DNA of 64,000 bases from an uncultured Latescibacterota bacterium (GCA_951812755.1 OX638329.1:4720522-4784521), one strand, 5' to 3'. Counted from the first letter of the stretch, positions 1 through 9,405 are shown. The notes: generated by a model not told the origin, from the letters alone. Program-made: numbers and translations.

Positions 1-764
1 GTGTGCAAATTCACCAAACGCAAATGCGCCCGCGCATCGCCCGCCGCTTCAATCTTACACGTCCAATTTGGGGTACAACCTGTCAGCGTAATCATTCCAG
101 TAGCACCGCTATCAAAATGCGCGGTACAGGCAATGGCAAACCGCCCGCCCTCACCGACCGACAAATCCGCGTAAACCCGCTCGATCTCCCCACCCAAAAA
201 ACGCGCGAGATCTACCGCATGGGTTGTCTGAAAAATCATATACTGCCAACCCTCGCGATAGTCTGCATTGACCAGCCACATCGGGCCTGGCAAAAAATAT
301 CGGCTTTCCAAAAAAAGCAATTTACCAAACTCAGGCGTCGCCATCAACTCTCGAAATTTCTGTACCCCAGGCGCGTGTCGCATGTTGTGACCAATCTGCG
401 TAATCAGCCCCCTACCCTCGGCCATATCGACCAACTCGCGCGCATGGGCAGTTAAACGCGCCGGTGGCTTCTCCATCATCAACGGCAACCCCGCCGCCAG
501 CACCTGCTTGCCGCATTCAAAGTGCATATCCGGCGGTCCCACGACCATAACGGCATCCAGATCTTCCTTCTCTATCATATCAGACAAATTTGTGTACCAT
601 CTTCTCGCCCCAAAAAACCGCGCATTGCGTTCTGCCAGCTCCGCTTGCAAATCACAGCAGGCGTATAAATCCAATTCCGGTATGGTTGCAAAATTGGGAT
701 ACCACGATGCGCTCGCCTGCCTCCCACAGCCTACAAACCCAACGCGAACAGATGCGTCACTCAT
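1..764 (-). CDS. Gfo/Idh/MocA family oxidoreductase, C-terminus beyond window
   Basis: NAD(P)-dependent sugar or cyclitol dehydrogenase family; the substrate cannot be read from sequence. Translating the minus strand from the ATG at 764 gives 254 residues before the window edge. It opens with a Rossmann nucleotide-binding turn (VRVGFVGCGRQAS), carries MMEKPPA at about residue 100, which is the family's EKP motif, and continues into the mixed alpha/beta domain with QIGHNMRHAPGVQKF. The family is usually 330-400 residues, so about a third is missing. The start ATG overlaps the msrA stop (ATGA), so the two genes are probably translationally coupled. A second family member lies at 2345-3343 on the other strand. 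Confidence 0.9.
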   Translation of the reverse strand, partial: MSDASVRVGFVGCGRQASASWYPNFATIPELDLYACCDLQAELAERNARFFGARRWYTNLSDMIEKEDLDAVMVVGPPDMHFECGKQVLAAGLPLMMEKPPARLTAHARELVDMAEGRGLITQIGHNMRHAPGVQKFRELMATPEFGKLLFLESRYFLPGPMWLVNADYREGWQYMIFQTTHAVDLARFLGGEIERVYADLSVGEGGRFAIACTAHFDSGATGMITLTGCTPNWTCKIEAAGDARAHLRLVNLH

Positions 765-1309
765 TTTTCACCTCTCAGTTTACCGCGAAACGACTTGCGA
801 AACTTTTGCACCTTGGGATTGATAACAAAGATGCAATACGGTTGATATGGATTCTCCACAAAATAATTCTGATGATAGTCTTCCCCTTCATAAAATATTG
901 TGAGCGGCGCGATCTCCGTCACAATCGGGTCGGGCCATAAATCCGATGCATCCGTCTCTGCCATTGACCGGTCAGCAATGCTCTTCTGCTGTTCATCGTG
1001 ATAAAAAATCACCGACCGATACTGCGTACCCACATCATTTCCCTGGCGATTCAAAGTCGTTGGATCATGCGTGCGCCAGAAAATGAACAGAACCTCCTCA
1101 AACAAAATCACGGCCGGATCAAACACAATCTGCACGACCTCTGCGTGCCCTGTGGTACCCGAACACACCTGCTGGTACGTCGGATTCTCTACCGCCCCCC
1201 CCGCGTATCCCGACACGACTTTATGCACCCCAATCACATCCTGATAAATTGCCTCCACACACCAAAAACAACCGCCCCCGAGCGTCGCGGTCTCCATTGT
1301 ACTGGACAT
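761..1309 (-). CDS. msrA: Peptide-methionine (S)-S-oxide reductase MsrA
   Basis: Repairs oxidised protein by reducing methionine-S-sulfoxide. The 182-residue product is of normal size for a single-domain MsrA. It has the signature GGGCFWCVEA at residues 11-20 with the catalytic Cys, then VVSGYAGG and the GHAEVV segment that shape the active site, and YHQNYF near the C-terminus. There is no signal peptide, so it acts in the cytoplasm. The ATG at 1309 is preceded by AAAGGAG at good spacing. Its stop overlaps the start of the downstream dehydrogenase. No MsrB domain is fused or adjacent. Confidence 0.96.
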   Translation of the reverse strand: MSSTMETATLGGGCFWCVEAIYQDVIGVHKVVSGYAGGAVENPTYQQVCSGTTGHAEVVQIVFDPAVILFEEVLFIFWRTHDPTTLNRQGNDVGTQYRSVIFYHDEQQKSIADRSMAETDASDLWPDPIVTEIAPLTIFYEGEDYHQNYFVENPYQPYCIFVINPKVQKFRKSFRGKLRGEK

Positions 1310-1503
1310 ATCGATACTCCTTTGTGGCTATTTCACTCTATAATTTTCATGCATCATATTCCTACCCGCACCTTTTGTCAAGGCGAAATCAGAATCCCAC
1401 CACACAACAGATGACGATTTTCTATTTGACACACGCCCGCGATCCTATCAAATTAAACCCTTGTTTTAGACCGTTATTTTTTTCATTCTTAAAGGAGTGT
1501 TAC

Positions 1504-2328
1504 ATGCCCCAACGGGAATTCAACCTCAAATACGCCCCGCATTACGGCCATTTTTCAAACAGTGCGGGCGATGATTATCTCGACCAGCTCAAATACGCCG
1601 CGGATCAGGGCTTTACAGCCTGGGAAGACAATGGCATGCCCAAACGCGACATGGGAATGCAAGAGAAAATCGCCGCAGAAATGACCCGATTAAACCTCGA
1701 AATGGGTGTTTTTGTCGCCACGGGATCTTTTTCAGATGTCACATTTGCCGGCGACGATGAAGATGCAAAACAGGCTGTGCTAAAAGATATCAAAGCCGCC
1801 ATTGAAGTTGCCAGGCGCGTAAATGCAAAATGGTGTACAGTCGTGCCCGGACTTTACGACTTAAAACTCGCATGGGATTATCAAACAGCCAATGTGATCG
1901 AACTGCTCAAACGATGCTGCGACATTCTCGAAGAATCGGGTCTGGTAATGGTGTTGGAACCACTCAATCGCCTGACGAATCACCCCCGCGTTTATTTGGC
2001 TGGCTCACCGCAAGCATATCTGGTCTGTCAGGCCGTCAACCACCCGTGTTGCAAAATCCTTTTTGACATCTACCACCAGCAAATCACCGAAGGCAACCTC
2101 ATCCCCAACATCGACCGCTGCTGGTCTGAAATCGGCGTTTTTCAAGTGGGCGACAACCCTGGTCGCAAAGAACCCACCACCGGTGAGATTAACTACAAAA
2201 GTATCTTCAAGCATCTACATGAAAAAGGCTGCACGAGCATCGTCGGCATGGAACACGGCATCAGCCTGCCCGGCAAAGAAGGCGAAGACCGCCTGATCCA
2301 GGCTTATGTCGAATCGGATGATTTTTAG
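1504..2328 (+). CDS. Hydroxypyruvate isomerase-like TIM-barrel protein
   Basis: Sugar phosphate isomerase/epimerase superfamily (AP endonuclease 2 fold), closest in motif pattern to hydroxypyruvate isomerase Hyi. The 274 residues contain VLEPLNR (metal-binding Glu), ILFDIYHQQITEGN, FQVGDNPGRKEPTTGEINY and GMEHG, the order seen in Hyi. The frame is open upstream to 1249, but the start is set by AAAGGAGTG just before the ATG at 1504; upstream codons lack a ribosome site and do not match the family. It lies 16 bases before a Gfo/Idh/MocA gene, a pairing common in carbohydrate or inositol catabolism. The actual substrate is not established. Confidence 0.85.
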   Translation: MPQREFNLKYAPHYGHFSNSAGDDYLDQLKYAADQGFTAWEDNGMPKRDMGMQEKIAAEMTRLNLEMGVFVATGSFSDVTFAGDDEDAKQAVLKDIKAAIEVARRVNAKWCTVVPGLYDLKLAWDYQTANVIELLKRCCDILEESGLVMVLEPLNRLTNHPRVYLAGSPQAYLVCQAVNHPCCKILFDIYHQQITEGNLIPNIDRCWSEIGVFQVGDNPGRKEPTTGEINYKSIFKHLHEKGCTSIVGMEHGISLPGKEGEDRLIQAYVESDDF

Positions 2329-2344
2329 ATAAGGAGTCCATCTC

Positions 2345-3343
2345 ATGAAAGCAATTCTCGTCGGCCTCGGTGGTCGTTCGCGTCACTGGCAGGCCGCGTG
2401 TGACCAACATCCCGAAGTCGAATTGGTCGCCTATGTAGAACCTTCAGAAGAAAATAAAAAACGCGCGATAGAAGAACGCGGCGTATCCGAGGACCTCATC
2501 TACGAAGACCTCAGCGATGCCGCCTCAGTAGAAGCCGACTTTGTCGTTGATGTCACCCCACCCGCTGTTCACGAAACCATCGCGATGAAAGCCTTTGATG
2601 CGGGCCTCAACCTATTGGGCGAAAAACCCCTGAGCGATAACTTCGAAGCCGCCAAACGCATCGTTGAAGCGGGCAAAAAAGCGGGTGTCAAACACATGAT
2701 CACACAGAATTATCGCTTTAATGAACTACCCCGCACCACGCGGCGCTTGCTCGAAGCCAGACATATTGGCGATGTGGCGCAACTCGACGTATCGCTTTAT
2801 GTCGATTGGGCAGACAACCCGGGCAGTCACTATGTGACGGAACCCTATATGTTCCTCACCGACATGGGCATCCACCACTTTGACATGATGCGCTATACCC
2901 TCAATGCCGATCCCGTCAGCGCACACGCCATCACCTGGAATTTGCCCTGGGGCTGGCATCAGGGCGATGCCTGCCAGATTATCGTCTTCAAATTTGAAAA
3001 CGGCATTGTCGCCACACATCGCGGTATTGGCTGCACAATGGGACATGTGCCCGCGGGTCACAATGGCGAATGGCGTTACGAAGGGCCAAAAGGCACGCTG
3101 ACGTGGGAGGGCTTTGACCTCTTTTACACACTCAAGCACAAACAGAATCCACAAATTCGCGAACAAATCGCACTCGATGAAATCGACGGACCAAATCCCG
3201 TGCTCAACGAATTTGTTCGCGCCCTTCGTGAAGATCGCCGACCCGAATGCAATGCCGAAGACAATCTGAAATCCATGGCCATGGTCTTCGGAGCTGTCAC
3301 GAGTGCGAAAGAAGGACGAAAAGTACAATTGTCAGAACTATAA
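2345..3343 (+). CDS. Gfo/Idh/MocA family oxidoreductase
   Basis: Predicted NAD(P)-dependent sugar dehydrogenase of 332 residues, complete. Visible elements are the N-terminal Rossmann start (AILVGLGGRSRHW; a somewhat atypical GLGGR turn), GEKPLSDN near residue 97 (EKP motif with the catalytic-site Lys), QNYRFNELPRTTRRL, and DMGIHHFDMMRYTL near residue 180, where the family places substrate-binding and catalytic His/Asp residues. A Shine-Dalgarno AAGGAG precedes the ATG. It is probably co-transcribed with the TIM-barrel gene before it and the small gene and fucosidase after it. The substrate is unknown. Confidence 0.9.
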   Translation: MKAILVGLGGRSRHWQAACDQHPEVELVAYVEPSEENKKRAIEERGVSEDLIYEDLSDAASVEADFVVDVTPPAVHETIAMKAFDAGLNLLGEKPLSDNFEAAKRIVEAGKKAGVKHMITQNYRFNELPRTTRRLLEARHIGDVAQLDVSLYVDWADNPGSHYVTEPYMFLTDMGIHHFDMMRYTLNADPVSAHAITWNLPWGWHQGDACQIIVFKFENGIVATHRGIGCTMGHVPAGHNGEWRYEGPKGTLTWEGFDLFYTLKHKQNPQIREQIALDEIDGPNPVLNEFVRALREDRRPECNAEDNLKSMAMVFGAVTSAKEGRKVQLSEL

Positions 3344-3349
3344 TCCACT

Positions 3350-3685
3350 ATGATCGTCCAATTTAGAGAACAGAATATCGAATATCCCGATCTCACGCCC
3401 AATCAATATTATGTCGTAATTGGGATAGAAGCTGATGATTATAGAATTTTGAACGACGCAGGCAGGCCCTTTCTCTACGATGCTTCGTTGTTTGAGGTAG
3501 TCGATTCTAAAGAGCCTGACGATTGGATAACAGAGATTGGCGAAGATGGCGAGCGTTATGCCTATCCATTGCCGTTAAATTCAGTTGGGTTTTTTGAGGA
3601 TTTTTTTGACGGAAAGAAAGATGCGGTCGTCACATTCTGGCGGGTTATCAATCATCAACTTGCTGCTGCATCGGAAACTGTTTGA
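3350..3685 (+). CDS. Small acidic protein of unknown function
   Basis: A 111-residue cytosolic protein that I do not recognise. It is rich in Asp, Glu and aromatic residues (YYVVIGIEADDYRILNDAG, then DDWITEIGEDGERYAYP) and has no signal peptide, membrane segment or catalytic motif. The length, acidity and beta-strand-rich pattern resemble SUKH-like or other small immunity/binding proteins, but that is only an impression. The gene begins six bases after the dehydrogenase stop and ends 15 bases before the fucosidase, so it sits in the same probable operon. No clear Shine-Dalgarno is visible at its ATG, so translation may be coupled. Confidence 0.6.
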   Translation: MIVQFREQNIEYPDLTPNQYYVVIGIEADDYRILNDAGRPFLYDASLFEVVDSKEPDDWITEIGEDGERYAYPLPLNSVGFFEDFFDGKKDAVVTFWRVINHQLAAASETV

Positions 3686-3700
3686 AATAAGGGAGAACTC

Positions 3701-5008
3701 ATGGCAGATTTACAGGGTGACACGAGCTGGTTTACACACGATCGATTTGGATTGTTCATCCACTGGGGATTGTACGCATTGCCCGCGCGGCACGAGTGGA
3801 TAAAGCAACGAGAAGAAATACCCGACGCGCAATACGATCGGTATCTGAAATACTTCGATCCGGATTTGTACGATCCCGAAGCATGGGCAGATGCGGCGGC
3901 CAACGCGGGCATGAAGTATTTTTGTGTAACCACCAAACACCACGAAGGCTTTGCGCTGTGGGATTCCAAACTGACGGAATACAAAGCGACCAATACACCC
4001 GCGCGCAGAGATTTGTTAAAACCCATGGTAGAAGCGTTTCGGTCGCGCGGAATGAAAGTCGGCTTTTACCATTCCCTGATCGACTGGCACCATCCGCATT
4101 TCAGAATCGACGCCATTCACAGCATGCGGAACCATCTCGATAAAGATAAACTGAATGAACCGAGAGATCAGGCCCAATACGCGGCGTATTTGCGCGGTCA
4201 AGTCCGCGAGTTGCTCACCGAATACGGCAAAGTGGATATGCTATTTTACGATTTTAGCTATCCGGCTGGCGCAAAGGGCAGGCCCGAGGGTTTTGACGGC
4301 AAGGGACGAGATGATTGGAATAGTATTCAACTGATGAAAATGACGCGCGAGTTGCAGCCGGGTATTGTGATTAACGACCGACTGGACCTGGATGATGTGG
4401 AAGGCGGATGGGATTATCGCACGCCCGAACAATTTATGCCGCGCGAGTGGGTCACCTATCAGGGCGAGCGCGTATTGTGGGAGACATGCCAAACATTTTC
4501 GGGATCGTGGGGCTATCACCGCGACGAAACGAGTTGGAAAAGCGTCGAGCAACTGGTGCAAATGCTGGTCGGTGTGGTAAGCCGCGGAGGCAATTTATTG
4601 CTCAATGTCGGACCGACCGGGCGCGGGGTATTTGACGATCGGGCATTGCATTGCCTGAGCGGAATGGGCGAATGGATGAAATGGCACAGCCGATCCATTT
4701 ACGGGTGTACTGCCGCACCAGAGGAATTTCAGACGCCAGAGGATTGCCGCTTGACCTACAATCCCGAGACCAATCGGTTATACGTACATTTGTTCACCTA
4801 TCCGTTCCGCCATCTGCATCTGGATGGATTTGCCAATAAGGTAGAATACGCCCAGTTATTAAACGATGCTTCAGAAGTGCGATTTCACCAGCCCCGCGCT
4901 GGACACACGGGAGATAGCAGTCTCGAAAGAGAAACTCTCACACTGGAATTGCCCGTGCAAAAACCCAATGTGACAGTGCCCGTAGTCGAGTTATTTCTGA
5001 AGGAGTGA
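3701..5008 (+). CDS. GH29 alpha-L-fucosidase
   Basis: Glycoside hydrolase that removes alpha-linked L-fucose by a retaining mechanism. The 435-residue protein has the family opening FGLFIHWGLYALPARHEW at 16-33, TTKHHEGFALWDS at 77-89, and VDMLFYDFSYP where Asp184 matches the usual nucleophile position. The core ends with GGNLLLNVGPTGRG. There is no signal peptide, so it appears cytosolic and would act on imported oligosaccharides. The C-terminal 100 residues form a short beta domain. AAGGGAG precedes the start. Context (dehydrogenases, TonB receptor) suggests degradation of a fucose-containing glycan. Confidence 0.92.
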   Translation: MADLQGDTSWFTHDRFGLFIHWGLYALPARHEWIKQREEIPDAQYDRYLKYFDPDLYDPEAWADAAANAGMKYFCVTTKHHEGFALWDSKLTEYKATNTPARRDLLKPMVEAFRSRGMKVGFYHSLIDWHHPHFRIDAIHSMRNHLDKDKLNEPRDQAQYAAYLRGQVRELLTEYGKVDMLFYDFSYPAGAKGRPEGFDGKGRDDWNSIQLMKMTRELQPGIVINDRLDLDDVEGGWDYRTPEQFMPREWVTYQGERVLWETCQTFSGSWGYHRDETSWKSVEQLVQMLVGVVSRGGNLLLNVGPTGRGVFDDRALHCLSGMGEWMKWHSRSIYGCTAAPEEFQTPEDCRLTYNPETNRLYVHLFTYPFRHLHLDGFANKVEYAQLLNDASEVRFHQPRAGHTGDSSLERETLTLELPVQKPNVTVPVVELFLKE

Positions 5009-5015
5009 ATAAAAA

Positions 5016-5261
5016 ATGACAGATCGCATTATCACAAAAGATGACGTTTGTGGAGGGCGTCCTATTATCCGAGGGACTCGAATAACCGTTTTGGACATTG
5101 TCAATTATATGGAAATTTATGGTGATCGAGATCGCATTTTACAGGCCTTACCTCATTTAACGATTAAGGATATTGACGCCGCCCTGAATTATTACCGCGA
5201 ACACACAGAAGAAATTGAGGATTACCGCAAAGAGGAAGAAAAATTTGAAATTGGCGTTTGA
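5016..5261 (+). CDS. DUF433 family protein (antitoxin-like)
   Basis: An 81-residue DUF433 protein with the conserved opening CGGRPIIRGTRITVLDIV followed by a helix-turn-helix-like segment (HLTIKDIDAALNYYREH). The family commonly acts as the antitoxin partner of a DUF5615 PIN-like toxin encoded just downstream. Here the next 70 bases are non-coding and then a dioxygenase gene begins, so this copy is an orphan. It starts seven bases after the fucosidase stop, so it may be read on the same transcript. The last dozen residues are mostly Glu/Lys. Confidence 0.85.
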   Translation: MTDRIITKDDVCGGRPIIRGTRITVLDIVNYMEIYGDRDRILQALPHLTIKDIDAALNYYREHTEEIEDYRKEEEKFEIGV

Positions 5262-5331
5262 CTATTTTTTTGAACGTGATAGCAGAAGGTAAGACACAAA
5301 ATATGCTGTTCAATCTGGGGGAGTTTATTTG

Positions 5332-6033
5332 ATGACCGAAACGACCTTACGAAAACTCAGTGGCGACGAGTTGGCGATCTATCGCGAACAGGGCTATGTG
5401 ATTGTGCCAGATATCTTTCCGCTGGAGGAACTCGCGGAAATTGACCGCGAGATCGATCGGATTCAGGAAACTCAAAAAGAAACAGGGCGCAACAGCGGAT
5501 GGGTCATGCAGTTGGGATTGCGATCAGAAATAACCCGTCAATTTGCACAAGATGAGCGGGTATTGGCACTGATCGAAGATATTGTAAAACCCGGCATTTC
5601 AATTTATTCGGCCAAGTTGACGGCAAAAGTGCCACATTCCAATGACATCTGTCACTGGCACCAGGACAATGCGTATTACAACACGAATGTCCTTAGCAAA
5701 ACGCGCATGTCCACCTGGATACCGCTACAAGATGCTGATGAGACAAATGGGTGTTTGTGGGTCGTGCCACAAAGCCACAAGGGCGGCGTGGTCACGCATG
5801 GGCCATTTGGCGGACAATGCCCAAAGTGTATGGGACCCGCCGATCTCATGTTCGACGATGCGATCCCCTGTCCTGTAAAAGCCGGGGATATTCTTTTATT
5901 CCACGCCTGTTTGTGGCATCATTCCAAAGGCAACCAGACAGACCACGTGCGGCGGGCGTTTATTGTCTCATATCAAGAAGCCACCGTACCGCGTGGCAAT
6001 GGCGATCAGTATAAAATTCTGAGGTCCGCATAA
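5332..6033 (+). CDS. Phytanoyl-CoA dioxygenase (PhyH) family protein
   Basis: Non-haem Fe(II)/2-oxoglutarate-dependent oxygenase fold, 233 residues. The iron site is visible: HQD in ICHWHQDNAYYN near residue 105 (HxD) and a distal His in LFHACLWHHSKGN, followed by the Arg of HVRRAF that would hold 2-oxoglutarate. The true start is the ATG at 5332 after GGGGGAG; a TTG one codon earlier is less likely. Substrates of bacterial members vary widely and cannot be inferred here. It sits between the DUF433 gene and the TonB receptor gene, both on the same strand. Confidence 0.9.
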   Translation: MTETTLRKLSGDELAIYREQGYVIVPDIFPLEELAEIDREIDRIQETQKETGRNSGWVMQLGLRSEITRQFAQDERVLALIEDIVKPGISIYSAKLTAKVPHSNDICHWHQDNAYYNTNVLSKTRMSTWIPLQDADETNGCLWVVPQSHKGGVVTHGPFGGQCPKCMGPADLMFDDAIPCPVKAGDILLFHACLWHHSKGNQTDHVRRAFIVSYQEATVPRGNGDQYKILRSA

Positions 6034-6049
6034 GGAGGCGTGCTGAGTA

Positions 6050-9000
6050 ATGATTCGCCTTCACACCCCCATCCGCGTATTATCCTTCCTTTTCCTGTGC
6101 GCTGTACTATTGCATACTCCCACATGGGCGCAATCTCAGGCGACCACTGGCGTTATCCGCGGCTTTGTGTGGGATCAGTTCGGCAACCCCATTGGCAACG
6201 CTACCATCGCCCTCAAAGAAACAAACACCAATTACCGCCGAACCCTCACATCCTCCGATTTCGGGCTTTTCACCGCGACCTTGTTGCCCTTGGGCTTTTA
6301 CGACATAACAGTACAGGCTGAAGGACAGGCAGAAGTGCGGCAAACAGGGGTGCAGGTGCGGGTTGGCGAGACAGTGGAACTGATCTTTAAAATGGCATTG
6401 CAAATGGACGAGGTCCTCATCGAAGCGACGAGACCCACCGTTGACATCACCCAGAGCGAAACAGCCACGCGCCTGCCCGAAAAAGCCGTGCAGGACTTGC
6501 CCAACAACGGGCGCAATTTTCTCAATCTCACGCTATTGACCCCGGGTGTGAGCATCGTGCAAGGACCTGACGGCGATGAATTGACCATTGCCGGTCAACG
6601 CGGCATACACAACAACATCTCGGTAGATGGTGCGGATTTCAACAACCCCTTCTTCGGCGAACAGCGCGGCGGACAGCGCCCCGCCTTCACCTTTAATTTG
6701 AACGCAGTAGCGGAAATGGTGGTCGTACCCCAGGGAGCCAATGCCGAATTTGGACGCTCCAGCGGCGGCTTTGTCAATGTCATCACCAAATCGGGCACCA
6801 ACCAATTCCACGGCTCTGTGCATTTTTTTGGCAAACACGACGCCCTGTCCAGTACAGTTAGGCACAATGGGATGGAACGCACGCCCGATTTCAAGCAGGG
6901 ACAGTTTGGCTTCACCCTGGGTGGCCCGCTAAAAAAGAACAGGGCATTTTTCTTTGCCGCGTACGACCAGCAGATTTTCAGGGATACCAGACAGAACAAT
7001 ATCGAGCGTGGAGATACCCGCCTGCGCCACTTCATGTCCTCTGAGTTCAACCTATCCGACGACTACGGCGCCATTGACCGCACCAACGATGCCCGTGCTT
7101 TTCTACTCAAGGTCGATTACCACCTGTCGGAGGAACACTCCGCCACCCTCAAATACAATTACACCTGGTCCGAACAGGAAAACGGCACCTTTGATGTTGA
7201 CTCGTGGGCACGCAGCGCCAATGCGATTGAAAGGGACTGGTCACACGCCTTCAACGGCAGTTTGATCTCGCTTCTATCCGCCAGCACAATCAACGAGTTC
7301 CGATTCCAAATCGCCCGTGAAGACCGTCCCCGCCCCTACGGTGGACCGCACAATCCCAATACCGGACGCCCCTTTCCCGATACGGGCATGGATTTTGAAC
7401 ACGGCTATCGCTTTGGCATGCCTTTCTTCATTCCCATCGAATACCACGACTCCCGCATCCAGTTGCTCAACAATATCTCCATAAGCAAAGGCAATCATCT
7501 GATCAAAGCCGGGATCGAGTGGAACCGCGTCGAATCCGTACAAACCTTTATCGGTTTTGCCAATGGGCGCTACATCTTCAATTCAGTAGATGGCTTTCTC
7601 AACTTCGTCCAGCAGGGCAATACCTATGTCGAATGCTCCGACGGCAGCACCAGCACCACCGGAGCCTGTCCCGAAGGAGCGGAAATTACCGGACCTGTCC
7701 TCATCTACTTGCAGCAGTCCGGCGTCGGCGGCTTGAGCGTGGAAGAAGCGGGCACACAGAATATCCCCCAGCACGAACTGGCTCTTTTTGTGCAGGATAG
7801 TTGGCACCCCTCAAACAAACTCACACTCAATTATGGCTTGCGCTGGGAGGCGCAGATCCAGCCCGATGTGATCACCGATCCGGACGAGGTCTTCTTCGCC
7901 GATTTCATCGGCAAAACTGCCACCACTCAGACGGGAACATACACATTCCCCTCCAACGGCAAAATCCCCTCTGCCTGGAATATGTTCCAGCCGCGCCTGG
8001 GCATAGCTTACGATGTACACGGCGACAATAAGACCCTGTTGCGAGGCAGCGCGGGGATCTACTACGCCCGCATCCCGGGCTTGAACGTAGCTGGCACCCG
8101 CTCGACCAATGGTTCGCGCGGACAATCCATCTTCCGTTCCAGCGCACTGACGCCCGTGTTGGGTCCGCCACCGACCTACGGCGAGTTATTGCCCTCACCC
8201 ACAGGCGATCCCTTTCGCCCCAATATCTTTGTCTTCGACAAAAATTTTAAAAACCCCCGCACCATCAGCACGCATGTGGGCCTTGAACGCGAGTTGCATG
8301 CAAAGGGAGTAGTCGGTACCTTCGGCTATACATACTCCCGCACCGACAATCTAACGCGCTTTGTCAACCGCAACGACGCGGTCTTCGGTTCTCCCTGGTC
8401 AACAGGCTCAGGTCCCGATGGTATCAACGGCGTCGGCGACTTAGCCGTAGTCGAAAGCACAGCCAAATCGCGCTACCACGGTCTCAGCTTTGGGCTGCGC
8501 CAGATGGTGCGAGACGATTTCCAGTTCCAGATGAACTATACCCTGTCGTGGGACAAATCCGACGACGACAACGAGCGCGATCCCTTCACCTTTCGCTACG
8601 TCGATGCAACACAATTGGACCGCGAATGGGGCTATTCAGACCGCGACCAGCGCCACCGCTTCAATCTGTGGACCCTATCCAGATTGCCCGGCGATATATT
8701 CCTCAACAATCGCATAAGCTACTATTCGGCACAACCCACCTCTGCATCTTGCAAGGGCCAGCCCACGATTAACCCATGGGGTGCTACCTCTGACCGTATA
8801 TGCGCCGATGGCAGCATTATCCAGCGCAACACCCTCCGCAAAGACAATGCATTCTTCTCATGGGACGTGCGCCTGTCCCGCCCCATCCCCTTGGGCAACG
8901 GCCATCTGGAAGCCATCGTCGAAGTCTTCAACCTGCTCAACACAGACAACTTTCGCGATCCCTCCAGCGCAGGCCTGCTCTTCAATTTTGACGGCACCGT

Positions 9001-9058
9001 ACAATCTGGCCTCGGCGACCCACGCGAAGTGCAAATCGGCATGCGATACGTTTTTTGA
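6050..9058 (+). CDS. TonB-dependent receptor, Oar-like, with CarboxypepD_reg domain
   Basis: Outer-membrane transporter of 1002 residues. It has a signal peptide (about residues 1-27, ending TWAQ), an N-terminal carboxypeptidase-regulatory-like beta-sandwich (TTGVIRGFVWDQFGNPIGNATIAL), a plug domain (LPEKAVQDLPNNGRNF through FGRSSGGFVNVITKSGTNQFHGS) and a long beta-barrel ending in aromatic MRYVF. The plug's GRNFLNL and GGQRPAF features resemble Myxococcus Oar and related receptors of FCB bacteria. TAAGGAGG lies just upstream of the ATG. No SusD partner follows. The ligand is unknown; the neighbouring fucosidase suggests an oligosaccharide, but Oar-type proteins also export proteins. Confidence 0.93.
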   Translation: MIRLHTPIRVLSFLFLCAVLLHTPTWAQSQATTGVIRGFVWDQFGNPIGNATIALKETNTNYRRTLTSSDFGLFTATLLPLGFYDITVQAEGQAEVRQTGVQVRVGETVELIFKMALQMDEVLIEATRPTVDITQSETATRLPEKAVQDLPNNGRNFLNLTLLTPGVSIVQGPDGDELTIAGQRGIHNNISVDGADFNNPFFGEQRGGQRPAFTFNLNAVAEMVVVPQGANAEFGRSSGGFVNVITKSGTNQFHGSVHFFGKHDALSSTVRHNGMERTPDFKQGQFGFTLGGPLKKNRAFFFAAYDQQIFRDTRQNNIERGDTRLRHFMSSEFNLSDDYGAIDRTNDARAFLLKVDYHLSEEHSATLKYNYTWSEQENGTFDVDSWARSANAIERDWSHAFNGSLISLLSASTINEFRFQIAREDRPRPYGGPHNPNTGRPFPDTGMDFEHGYRFGMPFFIPIEYHDSRIQLLNNISISKGNHLIKAGIEWNRVESVQTFIGFANGRYIFNSVDGFLNFVQQGNTYVECSDGSTSTTGACPEGAEITGPVLIYLQQSGVGGLSVEEAGTQNIPQHELALFVQDSWHPSNKLTLNYGLRWEAQIQPDVITDPDEVFFADFIGKTATTQTGTYTFPSNGKIPSAWNMFQPRLGIAYDVHGDNKTLLRGSAGIYYARIPGLNVAGTRSTNGSRGQSIFRSSALTPVLGPPPTYGELLPSPTGDPFRPNIFVFDKNFKNPRTISTHVGLERELHAKGVVGTFGYTYSRTDNLTRFVNRNDAVFGSPWSTGSGPDGINGVGDLAVVESTAKSRYHGLSFGLRQMVRDDFQFQMNYTLSWDKSDDDNERDPFTFRYVDATQLDREWGYSDRDQRHRFNLWTLSRLPGDIFLNNRISYYSAQPTSASCKGQPTINPWGATSDRICADGSIIQRNTLRKDNAFFSWDVRLSRPIPLGNGHLEAIVEVFNLLNTDNFRDPSSAGLLFNFDGTVQSGLGDPREVQIGMRYVF

Positions 9059-9082
9059 TTGCAGTGAGAGAGAAAATGAAAA

Positions 9083-9331
9083 ATGAGTGAGTTTCAATCC
9101 GCTCAACTCGAACCGAAACCACTTCAGCCTGAAACCTCCTTTACGCATAAGGGACAACCGGCCTCCTTTTCGGTACTGGATTTCTGGGTCTGGATAGCTT
9201 CCGACGTATTGAACAACACCCTGCGTGGCATGGTCGCGGAATACATCGTAAGTCAAGCCACCGGAGCATGTTTGGCAGGGACCGGGACAAAATTCGCATC
9301 CTCGGCGACATCATTGAACCGATTGGCGTAA
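9083..9331 (+). pseudogene. Truncated N-terminal fragment of a small conserved hypothetical protein
   Basis: The first 60 or so residues, including ASFSVLDFWVWIASDVLNN and TLRGMVAEYIVSQATGA, match from memory the opening of a family of roughly 180-220-residue proteins thought to be restriction-endonuclease-like. After GACLAGTG the reading frame loses similarity and stops at 9331. The downstream DNA switches, in another frame, to what looks like the tail of an antitoxin (9268-9405). It is therefore most likely a deletion fusion between two genes rather than a functional 82-residue protein. Confidence 0.5.
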
Positions 9332-9405
9332 CTTGGGAAGCGGAGATGGGTAAGACGTGGGAAGGAGAGGACAACAACCATGGCTATCCCAAATCCTCTC
9401 ATTAA
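9268..9405 (+). pseudogene. Antitoxin C-terminal remnant (Phd-like tail)
   Basis: A 45-codon frame reading MFGRDRDKIRILGDIIEPI followed by GVTWEAEMGK. This resembles the C-terminal tail of Phd/prevent-host-death type antitoxins, where a GDI-x-P-x-x-VxWE pattern often closes the protein; recognition is from memory and weak. The N-terminal DNA-binding part is absent. It overlaps the 5' end of the Uma2 gene by 26 bases in a different frame, so it is probably debris from the rearrangement that also truncated the gene at 9083. Confidence 0.3.

Noticed and set aside
3-455. Plus-strand open frame at the left edge
   Set aside because: The minus strand encodes a clear Gfo/Idh/MocA dehydrogenase over the same bases.
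1426-1454. TTGACA followed after 17 bases by CAAATT, as a promoter for the TIM-barrel gene
   Set aside because: The -35 is perfect but the -10 is poor; not strong enough to list as a feature.
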